Under the pieces are notes generated by a model that worked only from the letters and a program-made list of their open reading frames with translations, did no database searches and was not told the origin of the DNA. Shown here one piece after another: positions 45,903 through 58,300 of a DNA stretch of 64,000 nucleotides. How positions within the stretch are numbered: position 1 is the stretch's first letter; each line of letters starts with the position of its first letter. The translations under genes were made by a program, and so were the position numbers. Origin of the DNA: Coturnix japonica (lineage: Eukaryota > Chordata > Aves > Galliformes > Phasianidae); contig NC_029518.1 in assembly GCF_001577835.2 (NCBI RefSeq), positions 34,465,462 through 34,529,461 on the forward strand. Direction: 5' to 3'.

Positions 45903-48900
45903 GGGGTGGGAGAAACTAGTTTTGAAGGTCAATAACCCATCTATGCCTGTACATGCTGCTGGTAAGGGCAGGAGAGGACATGGTCTCTGCCTTGTGCCCC
46001 TGGGAGCCCAGGCTCCCCTCTGGGCACAGCATGGCAAAAGGGAGTAAGCAAACAAGCAGACATCACCGTGACTTAGGAAGAGGTCATGCAGAAAGATCTT
46101 TGCTGGCAGACGAGACAGTGTGCTAAAGATAACTGCTTGACAAACTATATTTACTCTCCCTTTCTGGGAGGACTTACAAGGGATTTGGAGCATTGTGCTA
46201 ATAGGAGTCATTCAGTGCTGAGATGGAGGCGGTGCCTCCTCCAGGCTTCTTCATGTTTGTGTCTTTACAAGCCATAGCAAGGAGCACCACAGAAGTCAGC
46301 CTTGGCTCCTTCTGGGAACACCCTCCAGCAACTGGGCACTGGCATGCAGTGATCAAATGCAGGCTGGTACCTATGCTCTTAGGGTGTGCTAGGAAACCAA
46401 CAGGGGGGCAAGAGGACAGAGAGAACCCTCCCCAACAGTCATGATTTTTCAACTGATGCAAGCAAGCTTTTCACCGCAAGGGAAAGAGGTGCTTAAGATT
46501 CTGTGTATGCAGTAACCATGACGAGTACTGAAGTACAGAAACAGCTCTAGGCAGCTAGAAGGAACAATACCAAACAAACACATTAGCCATCTGCACCATC
46601 TCTAGCTCCTACATGTAAACACAAACACAGGCCCTGGAAAGGACTGCACTCATAAGGCACCTCTCAGCTTTGCCAGACCTGGCGGCAGCTGGGACCAGGG
46701 GACAGACTCCAGGCTGCTTCCCCTCAGGTTGGCTCTGGGCTGCTGGGCAGCCTTCCTGCAGGCTCAGGAGCAGGGATGGGCCACCAGGGTGCTCCTCCTG
46801 CATGTGACAGTAGTAGTGACACCATGGAAATTCTTGACCTCAGGGGGATGTTCAGAGTTTGCATTGCAGAGACTTCCTTTCCCAAGCCCTAGGCAGTGAG
46901 GGTCTTGTGATCCTTCCTCTTGCCTCCCCTTTGGGCACAGCAACATGCTGGGAAGGTTATAAATACAGGCAACCATTTGCTTTAATCCATCTCTGTCCGT
47001 GGAAATCAGCAGCTTAAGGCACCTCTTTCCTCAGACCCACTTTACCTCTGATTTCCTCACTTATCCAATGGCCACCATTCACAACGTTCATCTCATTGCC
47101 TCTCCCTCTGAAGTTTGCTTGCATGCCAAACACCCACTGAGAGCTGCCTTAATAAACAATGTCCTGTTGAGATGAAGAGGTGCCAGGGCCATGGATGGTG
47201 CTGGGGTAGTGGTACAGCTGCCTTGGGAGCTTTGTTCCCTTTTGTCCTAGCCAGTGGGACATGGGTGTTGCACTGCAAAGAAGAGCAAGCGGAAACGGTC
47301 AGACTGGGCAACATACTGCACCTGTATTTACTCTGGTAGAGGACTTTTGCTGTGTATCTAAGGAAGGAATCCAGGCCTTGATTGCACCAACCAGACCCAT
47401 GCTCCCTTAAGTCACCCATGATGTACCCTAGCATGCAGAGCTGGGAAGGATTCTGCTGGGGCACATCTCCACAGTACCCCAGTTATCCTCCAGCACCCCA
47501 TCTCTGTGCTGGATCTCAGGGGCTGCTTGCTGCCTGATCAGCTTCAACTCTGGGGCCTCCTGGGCCCTAGCCTCCTATAAGTGCTGCGAGAGTATTTGTG
47601 TGGGAAGGACTCAGTGGATTCAAACACTTGAGCCTATTCAGGCAGTCTTGCAAAGCAGCACTGCCATCTCTTCACTGCTCAGATGTGTGGGCAGGAGTGA
47701 GCTTGCTGTTATTATAGAGATCTGCACTGTCTAGGCCCAACTGCATCCTCTTGGGGAAAGGCAGAAGCAGGTGACACCCGAGTTGGGGGCAAGGATTAGG
47801 AAAGCAATGCAGGCTGGAGGAGAAAACAAACACACCCATGAAAGGGTGGCAGACCGAGCCTAGAATCTGTCACTGTCAGAAAAGAGCAAGAGCAGCATCT
47901 GTCTGACAGCATGTACTGAAAGGGTAGGAGCTCTTTGTTGGTGTGTGTGACCTTCAAGCCATTGCCAGGAATAGATTTTGGCTCTGATTTCAGCCCCAAG
48001 TAAAGCACCTTCTCCTGTAATGGTTTTGAAGCTGAGGTATTTCAGTTTCCAGAAGCAAGCAGAGCTTGCAGAAGGCTGCCCGGTGGCCCTGGCAAGGCAG
48101 CAGTTCAGTAAACAGCCAGACTCTGCACTTTGTGAATGACACAGGGATGAAGGGATCTGATGAGCTGCATCCCCAGCATGTGCTGCCTAGCACCAGGTGG
48201 TAACGAGCCTGTGTCTTTTCTTCTGCTCTGTAAGGAGCCATTACGTTTTATTTTTTTCAGTTTTCCCAAAGCACTGAATTTTTTTTAACAGTATAACTCA
48301 GCTGTTGTCCACAGCTCATGTTGCTGGTTTCCATACCAGAGCTCTATTTCTTTTTGAATCCCCCAGCCAGAGGAAGCGTGGTTTCTGAATCAAGGAAAAT
48401 GGGCTCTGGTTCAAGTTTGCAGAGGTACAGGATGGGACCCAAGGGCCGAACAGCCATCTATTTTGCACGACAGTTGTTGCTTTCAAGCCAAATTAATCAA
48501 GCTTCCCTCTTTGATGTCTTGTCCCTAGTCTGTTTCACAAAGGTGGCTATGAAATATGGTCCATGCTGGGAAGCGGCAGCCCAGAGAGCAGAGGGTGAAT
48601 GAGGCGCTGGGACGTTCAAACCCTGTCCCTGATATGGCTGTGCCTCAGCTACCTGCACCCCCTCTACCCCGGGAAGAAAATGAGTACAGGCCTGTGCAAG
48701 CAGACCCAGGTGAAGCACACATCAGGATAAGCTCCTGAGAGCAGGCAGAGGGAGGGAGGCTGCTACTTTTACTTGTTATACTTAAATCTTGATTTGCCTT
48801 AGATCTTGCCTTGAGCAGTCAGCCATAGCACTGCCAGTGAGACAGGATGTCACCAGGACATGGGGACAAGGCTTTGCATTCACCTTGTGCTGCTGAAAAT

Positions 48901-50084
48901 GAGTATAAGCAATGTGGAAAGAGTCCAGTGTGTCTGATATAAAGCTCAATAAAGCCAGGGGATGGGCAGTTTCTTCACAGACCCTGTGAGGAAGCCAGGC
49001 AAAGGAAGCTGCACCCTCCTTCCCCAGGAAGCCTGGCCCTGAAATCTTCCAGTGATGGAAGCTGTCTTGGGGACAGGATGTTGTCCTTTGCAGCCTCATA
49101 TCTCCTGCTGTTGTCAGCACATTTAGCAAATTCTAGGATCTGTTTTTCTCCCCTATTCAGCACACTAGCAAGATCCACCATAACCAGAGATGGAAAGATG
49201 CTCTGTGTGCACACTGTCCACAACTGGTAGGAGGACATAGTGGCATTTAGCATCTGCAAGGGAGGTGATAAAGCTGTTTTCTCCACAGGATGTCAAGTTG
49301 GTGTGGCAAACAGAAAGTAGGGCCTTTGTAGGTACCTGGTATGGGATAAGCATCCTACATACACACAGTAATGGCTGTGGCATTTTTGATGCATCCTGAA
49401 ATATCTCATGGTATTGCTAAATTCATAGTGGCTTGGCAGAGGGCTGAGGAGGGTTTTTATTATTTTTTTTTTTTTCTGTCCTGCTTCTGTTGTTGGTTCT
49501 TTTTATTATTTTCATTAGAAACCACAGCACTCCTCTCTACTACTGCAAAAATCCCAGAACACTTGAAATTGCCTGAGCGACCTGCTACAGAATTCACACT
49601 GCTGCTCCCCATGCTGTTGAAAGCTGGCTCACACCAGGGCCCTTCAGAGCATGAAACCCACAGCAATGCACAGTGCCAGCTGCAGCCTCCCTCTGCACCC
49701 ACAAGCAGCTTTCCTGCACAGGGCAATTACAAAACACACAAGGTTAGTTTTATTACCACATCCAACAGGCATGAAAGATGTCTCACAGACCTACGGAATA
49801 ATTGCCAGTAGTTAACACTCTCCCCAATTCCTGCTCAGCCACGGTGCATGTTTGCAGGCCAGGAGGACAGGAGCTGCCTTGTTGGGACAGGGTGCATAGG
49901 CAGCATGCTGCTCTATCCCCATATTGAGGTTCCACTTCCCAGTGGCCACTAGCAGTGCATTGCAAGGGAGCCCCAGCAGTGCTGTGAGCTCCCTTTGTTT
50001 TACAGATGGTGGCTGAGCTCCTGGAAATTAAACTATTCTTCATGCGTAATGAACTGTGTGCGTCCTGCGTGGAAATAAAAATAT

Positions 50085-50350
50085 CAAAAGTAGTGCTAAG
50101 AACTAATGCACGCCATAAATATCGGTGAGAATTCATAGTATTTTTGCATGGCCATTATAACTAAACTATAAATGAGGTTTTTATTTTAAGCATTTAATAT
50201 TAATCAAATGGCTATGAAAATACAAAACAAACAACTGTGACACACTCAAGGCCTAAATAATAAAAAAGAAATGGGTGATGAATTCCTGTGAAAATTTAAT
50301 TTGCAAAATAAAGAACCTTGCATTAATAAGACATAATTATATCATCAAAT
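50085..50350. other. Candidate conserved non-coding element
   Basis: This very AT-rich yet non-repetitive block contains many homeodomain-type words (CATTATAACTAAACTATAAATG at about 50151-50172, TTAATATTAATCAAATGG near 50195, AATTTAATTTGC, CATTAATAAGACATAATTATAT) and a TTTTTGCATGG octamer-like site. No coding potential is seen. This profile is typical of deeply conserved vertebrate enhancers; conservation is untested. Confidence 0.28.
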
Positions 50351-51279
50351 ATTTACCACTGTTTTCTGGAATCCATTTTGTTTTTGTTCTACATCGTAAA
50401 GCAGTGGGTACAAAAGCCAGCAGGCTGGGCCTTGTCCTGACTCTTTTTATGCCACCAGGTCCCACACATCTGCAACTCCAGTTCTGGTGCTTTGCTTCAT
50501 TATTCTCCTTTAAAGGCTCCAATGCCAAATTTAAGATAGTATGAACCTTTACTTCCTCTCCTCTTCTTTGTTATTCAGCACACAGTGGTGCACTTGTTTC
50601 AGTCCAGATCTCGAAGGAGTATAAACAAGGTGGCCATGGTGCTTGGCTGGATGGGTCTGGGTACGTGTGCTTCCCCAAGTTCGACCACAGAAAGCAGTGA
50701 GAGGACAAAACAACACAGAGGCTGCCGTGCTACCTCCTCCATCTGACATCCAAGTCAAGGCTGCATGATAGCAAGGGTGACATGGATTGGTGGCCATGCC
50801 CACATCCTCATCAGGAATGGCCCTTTTGGTGATGTTTTCCTTGGCTTTTGCAGGGTACAGTTGCTGCTGTCATTGATTCAGATACTTCTTGCTTAGCTCC
50901 GACAGTATTGAGAGATTAATTGAGTTCTTTGGTTTTTGGTTTTTTTTTAGGTTAATTTGGAAAAATTTCCTGATTATACATCTGCCAGTGCATTTTACAC
51001 CTCTGAGGATTGGGTTGATTAGAGAATCAGTGAGAATGATTAATTTTATTCATAGAAGGAAGGGCTATAAGCGTGCTGCAAGCAGAGCCCACAGTTGCAC
51101 TACTTCCTCTAATTGTTCAGCTGGGTCCCTGGCAAGCCTGAGCTGAAGCTGCACAGTCTCACACAGCATACTCTTCTGCTAGCCCAAGCTCCTGCAGCCC
51201 TGCAGAGCCAAGCCAGGCCCAGCCTGTCTGCTAGCTGCAAGCCTGAAGTACAGCCTTCCCACACAGCAGCAATCTTAAT

Positions 51280-51536
51280 ATCACTAAGGTTGGAAAAGAC
51301 CACCAAGATCACCTAGTCCAACCATCAACCCACCCTCACCATGGCCACTAACCACATCCCTCATTGCTTCTTGAACTGCTCCAGGGACGGTGACTGCACC
51401 ACCTCCCTGGGCAGCCCATTCCAGACCCTCACCACTCTTTCTGAGAAGAATTTTTTCATAATACCCAATCCATGCCTCCCCTGGTGCAACTTGAGGCCAT
51501 TCCCTCTTGCCCTATCACTGTTACCTGGGAGAAGTG
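51280..51536 (-). mobile_element. CR1 LINE 3' fragment
   Basis: The + strand starts with ATCACTAAGGTTGGAAAAGACC, the reverse complement of a CR1 3' end, and continues through family blocks in order: 'agtccaaccatcaaccca', 'gggacggtgactgcaccacc', 'ctgggcagcccattcca', 'accactctttctgagaag' and 'cttgaggccattccctcttg'. It is a roughly 255-bp 5'-truncated minus-strand copy. Confidence 0.93.
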
Positions 51537-52341
51537 GGCGTCCTGCTCCAATGGGGGAAAAGCCAGAGAAGAGAGGAGGATGGTGGCAACCTGAAGGAGG
51601 TGGTTCTTGGGGAAAGGTTAAGAGAACTGGTTTGTCCAGTCTGCAAGAGTGGAGGATGAGGGCAGATTGGAAATGTGTCAGATATGTAAGGATTGCCACT
51701 AGACCAACTAGTCTCTAGGTAGTGGGAGAGGGAGGTGAGCTCAGTGAGAGTGACCTGGGTTAGGTCTGAAGGAAAAACATGTCTAACCACCAAGAGAGGC
51801 AAGCCCTAGCAGAGGGCTGTCCCTGTCACCGATAGTATATGTAAAAGGTTAAACAAATGCCAGTTGAGGAAGACAGGAAAAGAGGGAAGGGAAGGCCAAG
51901 AGGTCCTGGACGATCTCTGCAGGGCCCTTGAGCCTTACACACATTCATGGCTGCTGTGATTTGGGCTGGGACAGTGCCCAAAATGTCCAGTGAATTCCAG
52001 CTGTGAAAGTGACTTTTCAGCTCAGGTTGTGTGTTGTCCTAAAATGGTCCTTGGGTTTGCAGAGAAACAAAATGTGCTATTTAGGGCACTGACAGCAGCT
52101 CCATTCCCCCCAGACACATGTGCTTTTTAATATTTGAAATTATTTTCTGCAGCCCTACTTCAAGCCTGGCTGAGTCTTACACTCATTCAGATCAAAGATT
52201 CTTTACTGGCATTACTACAATGCTGGCACTGCCAAAGCTCACATATAGTACAAATTAAACGATAAGTTATATGAAATAATGTTTCATCCATATCCAACAC
52301 TAATACTGTAAGACGTAGAACCTTGCCTCCTTCCTCCCCCA

Positions 52342-52367
52342 GTAAATAAATAAATAAGTAAATAAAA
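52342..52367. repeat. (AAAT)n microsatellite
   Basis: Five to six TAAA units with one GTAA interruption. Confidence 0.85.
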
Positions 52368-53959
52368 AGAGACGTGGCAAAAAAGAGCAGCCAGGAAGAA
52401 AGGATAAGTTATCCATTGTTGTGCTGGCCATTAGCTTAAGGAGGAAGAAGGGATGAGGTTAAGCTGAGTGAAGCCGGTGTGCACAGTAGGTCAGTTTAGT
52501 CAGTCCTGTCATAAATAGGCTTCTTTCTCAGGCACTAAGTTATCAAAGTCAGGAGATTTAGGGATCTTAGAGCTAAAAGGCTGTGCTTAGACCAAAATGT
52601 GTTTCTATGTTTTGTTATTTCAGGCTCAAGTCAACTTGCTCACCCTTTTGAGTTCTGCTCTGTGGATACCCTTCAGCTTGAGCTATGTGGTGGTGGTTGA
52701 TGTTCATCTACTGCCCAAAAATGGACTAGAAGTGGAAAGAAAAATGGAATCTGTGTGGAAGAGAGTGCTGAAACTGGGAGAATAGTAGCACATAATGATG
52801 GCACAGGGGAAATTTCTCTGCCTGTCTGTTTCTGCCTGCCCATCCATCCACCGAATGCTATGCGCTGCTGTTTCCCCAGCTGGCAACTGCCCCATCCGGC
52901 TGCACCAGTGCCTTTTACTGCAGAGACATGGAAGGGGAGGTGTGGACAGGCTGCCAGGGGTGTGTTTAGCCCACCAACGATGAGCACTGCAAAAAACCAT
53001 CAGGGCAGCCCACGCCTTGCTGTGGGTCTGTGCAAGGCTGCTTGGGCCTCTGCCTGCTCCTTTGGCATCTGGGCGGCTGCTGCAACCCGCCTCCCTGCTG
53101 ACACAGAGGTTCCTCCCCAGTGCAAAAACAAATGGCTGAGCACCACGTGCTTCATTTCACACAGGGCAGAAGCTAGGGCAAGCCCTGTCACTCACCCGCA
53201 GATATTTTGGCAGCGTCAGTAGATATCTGCATGGGGAATTTCAGTCCCTGCCCATCTCCAGTGACAGCACGCTCTCTCGCTGAGTGTGGCATTTGCTAAT
53301 CATTATTCCAGTGCAGAGAGCAGTTTTGAAGCTCTTCAGTCACAAGAAGCACATTCCTCTGGGTTTACCCTTCTCACGTTACTGGCGGTGGTGTGACCCC
53401 AGTAGCAATTTGCGCTTCTCAAGTGAGGTGGGCACTGGCCTCCCATGTCCTGGTGCAAGGTGGGCGAGTCCCTCCTTGCTTCACCTCTTCTGTCAATGGA
53501 GAACACTATCTGTAAGATAACGGCCTGCCACGCTGGGTACATGTTCAGAGTCAGTCCTGCACATTGTCGGGGTTGACATTGGGAACTGGCATATGTTGAT
53601 GCTGCTGCACCTACACATGTGTCTGTGGGGCCTTAGCTGGGGAATCTGATTAATTTCAGACGTGCTTCTGCTGAAGGTCCCCCTGTTTAGTAAAGCTACC
53701 ACGAATGTGTTAGAATAATTTTCCCCCCTTGATTTAGGGCTTTATGCCACAGGTCCTTAACTCTTAGTGGAGTCTGGCCAGACAGCGGAATGTGCACTTT
53801 GTATTTCTGAAATGAATGAGATGTTCACATGTGAAATGGACGGGTGAGTTTTTGGCAGTGCTGAGCAGTTACAACTACTGCCACATCCACTCGGAGCACG
53901 TTGGCACACAGCACTCTGGAAAATTAGGCCATGTTTCTCCAGTGCAAGAGGCTCATTGA

Positions 53960-54330
53960 TGTGAGGGACATCAAATGCGTAAAATTATTTGCACTTCGCT
54001 TCTTAATAACAATAAAAGGATGACTCATAATTACCTTCTGGGAATATTAAAATCCTAGACACAATGCCCCTTGCATTGAACAGTGAATCCGTGCAGTGCA
54101 GTGTATTAAATGTTCTTCTTTATTACAGAACAGAGATGTCTAATAACTCCTGAGCTCGGATTTCACCGCAGTATTTATAATTCACACGCATAATAACATT
54201 TTTCCATTTAACGGCCGGGGGCAGACGCCACAATATGTTACATAGCCCCAGTGCAAATAACAAGATAGGATGATGTCATTTTGTAGCGTTCCTCTGAAGC
54301 AATCTAAAAATATTCTCTCGCTTTTCCACC
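53960..54330. other. Candidate conserved non-coding element
   Basis: This block is AT-rich, non-repetitive and dense in regulatory words: SOX-like AACAATAAAAGG (54008-54019), AP-1 TGACTCA (54021-54027) abutting TAATTA (54028-54033), TTTATAATTCACACG, GCAAATAACAAGATAGG and TGATGTCATTTTG. It has no open frame with coding character. Among the unexplained blocks it looks most like a deeply conserved enhancer, but this is inference. Confidence 0.32.
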
Positions 54331-55079
54331 TTTAATTGCAGCCTTCTTCCTCCCGCCCGATGCTTTTGCTCCAGTTTCCATAGGAACAGCTTCTATTGTA
54401 TCCCTGACTGCCAGGGGAAGGATTCATGCAGATGTTGTCATCGATCCAACACCTTGCGGCAGCTTTATGGCGCATTGTCTTTGCGTTTCCTGCTCTCAGG
54501 TCTCCCTTCTCCCCTGGTGGGAATGGCTCTGGACTCTTCCTCCCGCACAGCGCCTTTGATCTGAACGAAGGGAAGGGGGAAAGTATCGATTGGGTTTTGT
54601 TATGAATCCTAATCCTTCCCCGAGCACTTTCTGAAACATTAAAGCAGTGTGCCACAGCCACAGGTTTGCTTGTCTGGTTGTTAAAACGGGTGCCTCACAA
54701 AAACACTAGTGGAGTGTTCGGCATGGGGAGACCCTGATTAAAACCTCTTTCTAACATGGCGTGGAAAACTTCTGTTTCATACCGAGCCGCTGCTGTTTTA
54801 CTGCTTGCATAGTCTGATCAGAGCCCTTTCTTTGCCTTTTTCTTTCCTCTGTTTTTTTTCCCCCGCTAAGCGCCGGGGGAAGTTTCCACATTTTGGCTGC
54901 GCTCATTGTTCATCCTCTCCCCACCCATGGCTGTCGTTAGAGCTTGGCTTCAAGGAAAAGGGAGGGACGCAGGAGAGCCGTGCTGGAAAAGCTGCAGCAT
55001 GGCGTGTTGCAGACATGAAATGTAGCTGTAAGAAGGAGCAGAGAACAAGGAAATCTGCTTAATCACCCATTGTCTGCAG

Positions 55080-55345
55080 TTGTTTTGCATTCCTCACCTC
55101 TCGCTCCGCTCTGGAGCTGGATGGTGTTCTCTCGATTGTACGAACCTGACAGGCCCATCCTAATGAGTGTGTAACCGAAGACCCAGGCTCGTGCATCTGC
55201 ATTATTTATCCACCTAAAGCGGGAGCTGCTCTATATTTAGCGTGTGATGTCAGCGGGTTGTTTGCGTCCTTCGAAAACTGGCAGGAAGCCACCTCTCACA
55301 TGATACATGAAATCACTGATAAATGTTTCTTTTCACCGAAAGAGA
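55080..55345. other. Candidate conserved non-coding element (MEF2/CRE-like)
   Basis: The block contains a perfect MEF2 consensus CTATATTTAG (55231-55240) and a CRE-like TGATGTCA (55245-55252) five bases apart, preceded by TGCATCTGCATTATTTATCC and followed by TCACTGATAAATG. Two further AAAAATAGCT words, similar to MEF2 half sites, lie at 55831-55840 and 55854-55863. Enhancer function is inferred. Confidence 0.28.
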
Positions 55346-58300
55346 AACAGCCTCATAAATGCAGCTCTTTGCCGCTTTCATCCTCTCCCTCCTTGCCACA
55401 CTCCCTCCCACCTCTGGGATCTGTCTCCCTGTGGCAGAGCTCAGCAGCAGCTGTGAAGTGGAAATGAGTGCAAGAGGCAGCCGCTGCCCTCCGGAGCCCT
55501 CCTGCCTCTCCCCACCCTCCTCAGCCCTGGAGCTCAGCCAAAGCACTGGTGAATCAGGCGGAAGGGAAAAAAGGGAGAGAGGGAGGGAGAGCCGCTTTGC
55601 GGGAGACGCTGGTATTCCTGGTATGTAATTAGTTTCAGTTGTTTTGAGCAGGCGGGGAGCAGGGGACAGGGAGTGCTCCCACGCTGCTGCGCAGTGCAAA
55701 AATGGCACCCTGACAGATGCTCGTGCTTATCTGCACCAAACGCCTCTGTGATGTGAGCGTCCAGCAAACGTTCGTACTTTTGGAGGGGAAAGGCAGCCCG
55801 CATGCTTTGCTATGAAACCAAAGGTCATGCAAAAATAGCTGGTTTTATGTATGAAAAATAGCTCCTATTGCCAGCGCTTCAGCTGCCATTGCCTGGCAAA
55901 GCTCCACCGAATTTCCACGGCCTGCTTGACGCCAGCTGCAGGCTCAAGCCCTTATTCGGCCACAGGGTGTAAGCCAGCTCCATGCAGCTCCTGAGGCATG
56001 GCGTGCTTTCCAAACCCAGCAGGTGCTGGGGTCACAGCATGGCTGCACGCTCCGTGGCTGCACCCATCAGGCCACCTTCCTGCTACGGTGCAGCACAACA
56101 GCTGCAGAAGCATCTCAGCACCAACATGAATGTGAGTGTAGGAAGCAGGCTTAAAGGAGGCTGCTGTGAGTGAGGTTGCTGTGTCCCAAGCAATGCCAGC
56201 ATCAGCTGCTTTCCTCATGCCACGAGGAGGGGTGCCTTGAAGGAAAGCCAGGAAGGGGGAGATGCAGCCCTTCTGCAGAACCATGAGGAGCAGATGAATG
56301 ACTTGGCCTGCTCATTAAACAACCTCATTCAGGCTTCCGCTCCACAGGCACTGCTTGGTGGGTTTGAACAATAATGAATCAGGAGGAAAAACCTGCCCCT
56401 GAAAAGTTCAGGCTGAACCAGCAAATAAGATCAAATGCAGCTGGAAGTATCATGCGACCTGCTAATGTTCAGAAATGGCATCCATGCAGTTCAAGCTTAT
56501 TCAAACCAGCATTTTGCTTTGGTTTTGGTGAACAGGGCGACCTGCAGGTTAAACACCAGAGAGACATCTGGGAAGAATTAAACAGGGAAAGGTGGGGACA
56601 GTGCCTCAGCGTAAAACGTCTCTCTATAGAGAAATATGTGAGGTAAGGTAATAGATGAGACTGTTGTCCTCCCTGGAAAAGCACTGTGAAGCTGTTACAT
56701 AAAAGCTCATTAAGGAATACAGCCAGCCGTTGCATTGAGGTGATGGTATCTCAGTAGTGCCAGATGTTTGCTGTTCCAGAAAGAAGGAGGACAGACTGCT
56801 CCCTAAAATTCACCCTGTGTCAGTGGGGTGCTCAAGGAAACTCTGAGTGAGGCTGTAAAATAAAGAACCATACTGTTTATATTGGCAGCTGCCAGAAGCA
56901 GCTAGCTGCCATCTCTAGACACCCAGTGGTCCTGATAGCTGGCACTGCCTGTGCACCGGTTTACTTCACACCTCTCCTTGTTTCAGGAGGTGTTCTCATG
57001 GAGGTTCTCGTTCTGGTGCAGTCAGGTCCCGTTGCACACATCCCGCCTGTGCCTTCAGCATCATTAGAAGCTGAGGAAATGAAGGGAGAAAAGGCTGAAC
57101 TCAGGGCAGGCAGGGCTGGCACCGACACCGGCAGGTGGCCTTGGGCAGAGGGAAAACCACAGAGGGGTGACTCAATTAGGAGTACCGTCATTATTTTCTT
57201 CCCTCCGGTGAGACCTCAGAGATAACCTGTGAAGCTTTGCTCATGAGCAGAGGTGATAGATGGGTGTTCAGCAGACACAGCTCTGCATCCCCCCTGCGTT
57301 CCCTGCAGCATGAAGCAGCTCTCCAGGCTGGCCGCTGCAGAGGGTACATTATACTTGCTGCTTCACATTGGAGGATTTAAGGGCCATTCAGCAGATTATC
57401 TAACCCTGGAAATACAACTAATTTGTTCTGCTGCTCTTAAATCTCTCTGCTAAAGCAACAGAGATAAAACTGCAGAATGTCAGAGGCAGAGCCGGGAGGC
57501 TAAGCCAGATGTGCTGGGTCTCTCTGCAGGGCCAAATCACAGTGCACATCTTCTTCTTTGGCCCCAGCATTCGCATCTCATGGGCTGTTCATCACCATCA
57601 GTAACGTGGCTGTTCTGTTCAAGGGGATCAAAACCAATTCTTGCATAATTTCACAACATGGCTGTAACCCGGTTCTTTACCACTTGAGCAAAAGACAAAC
57701 TGCTCTGTTATATTTCTTCACATACCATTTTGCCTCATGTGAATCTGCAAACAGGGAAAGTATTGACGTATGCCCAAAGTCCCTAAATCCAAAGCATTTC
57801 ATAAGAAATAAGCCGTTAGTGACCCACCATTCTCTCGCATCCAGAACAATTTCCATCTGAAATCCTGACAACAATGGGGTGATTCAAAGCTCACAGATGT
57901 TTCATGAAGATTTTCTCACAACATCCAGTCAGATGGATTTCACAAGTGGTCTCTGTTTGCCATCAGACAAACACAATATATACTAGATTCACCTTTACCC
58001 ATGCGCCACTCGACTGAGGCTTCATCAAAGAAAGTATGCTTTTCATCATGCTTTATACTGGCAGCAGAGCTGTGCCCAGAAGCACTTTGCGCTAAACCTT
58101 TTTCTTTTTAATACTTATGGGCTTATTGCTCATCCTCTCTCACTCAGGACATGGTGGGGGCTTAACGAAGGGGAATGTTGCTTCCAACGTGGTTGTGGTG
58201 TGGCAAGTGGAGAGCCTTTTTATGCTGGGCTGGGGAAGAAAAACAGATTACTTTCCCTATAGTGTGGTTTTGGAGCTCAGCCTCAATTGTAAATGTGATG

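Larger units (their letters stand above)
43920..51278. other. Gene-free stretch
   Basis: No gene recognised. The 85-codon frame at 44461-44718 and the 151-codon minus frame at 45188-45643 have no known domains and are judged chance. The stretch contains an (AAAT)n tract (45876-45902), T-rich tracts (about 49458-49475) and a candidate regulatory block (50085-50350). Confidence 0.5.
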
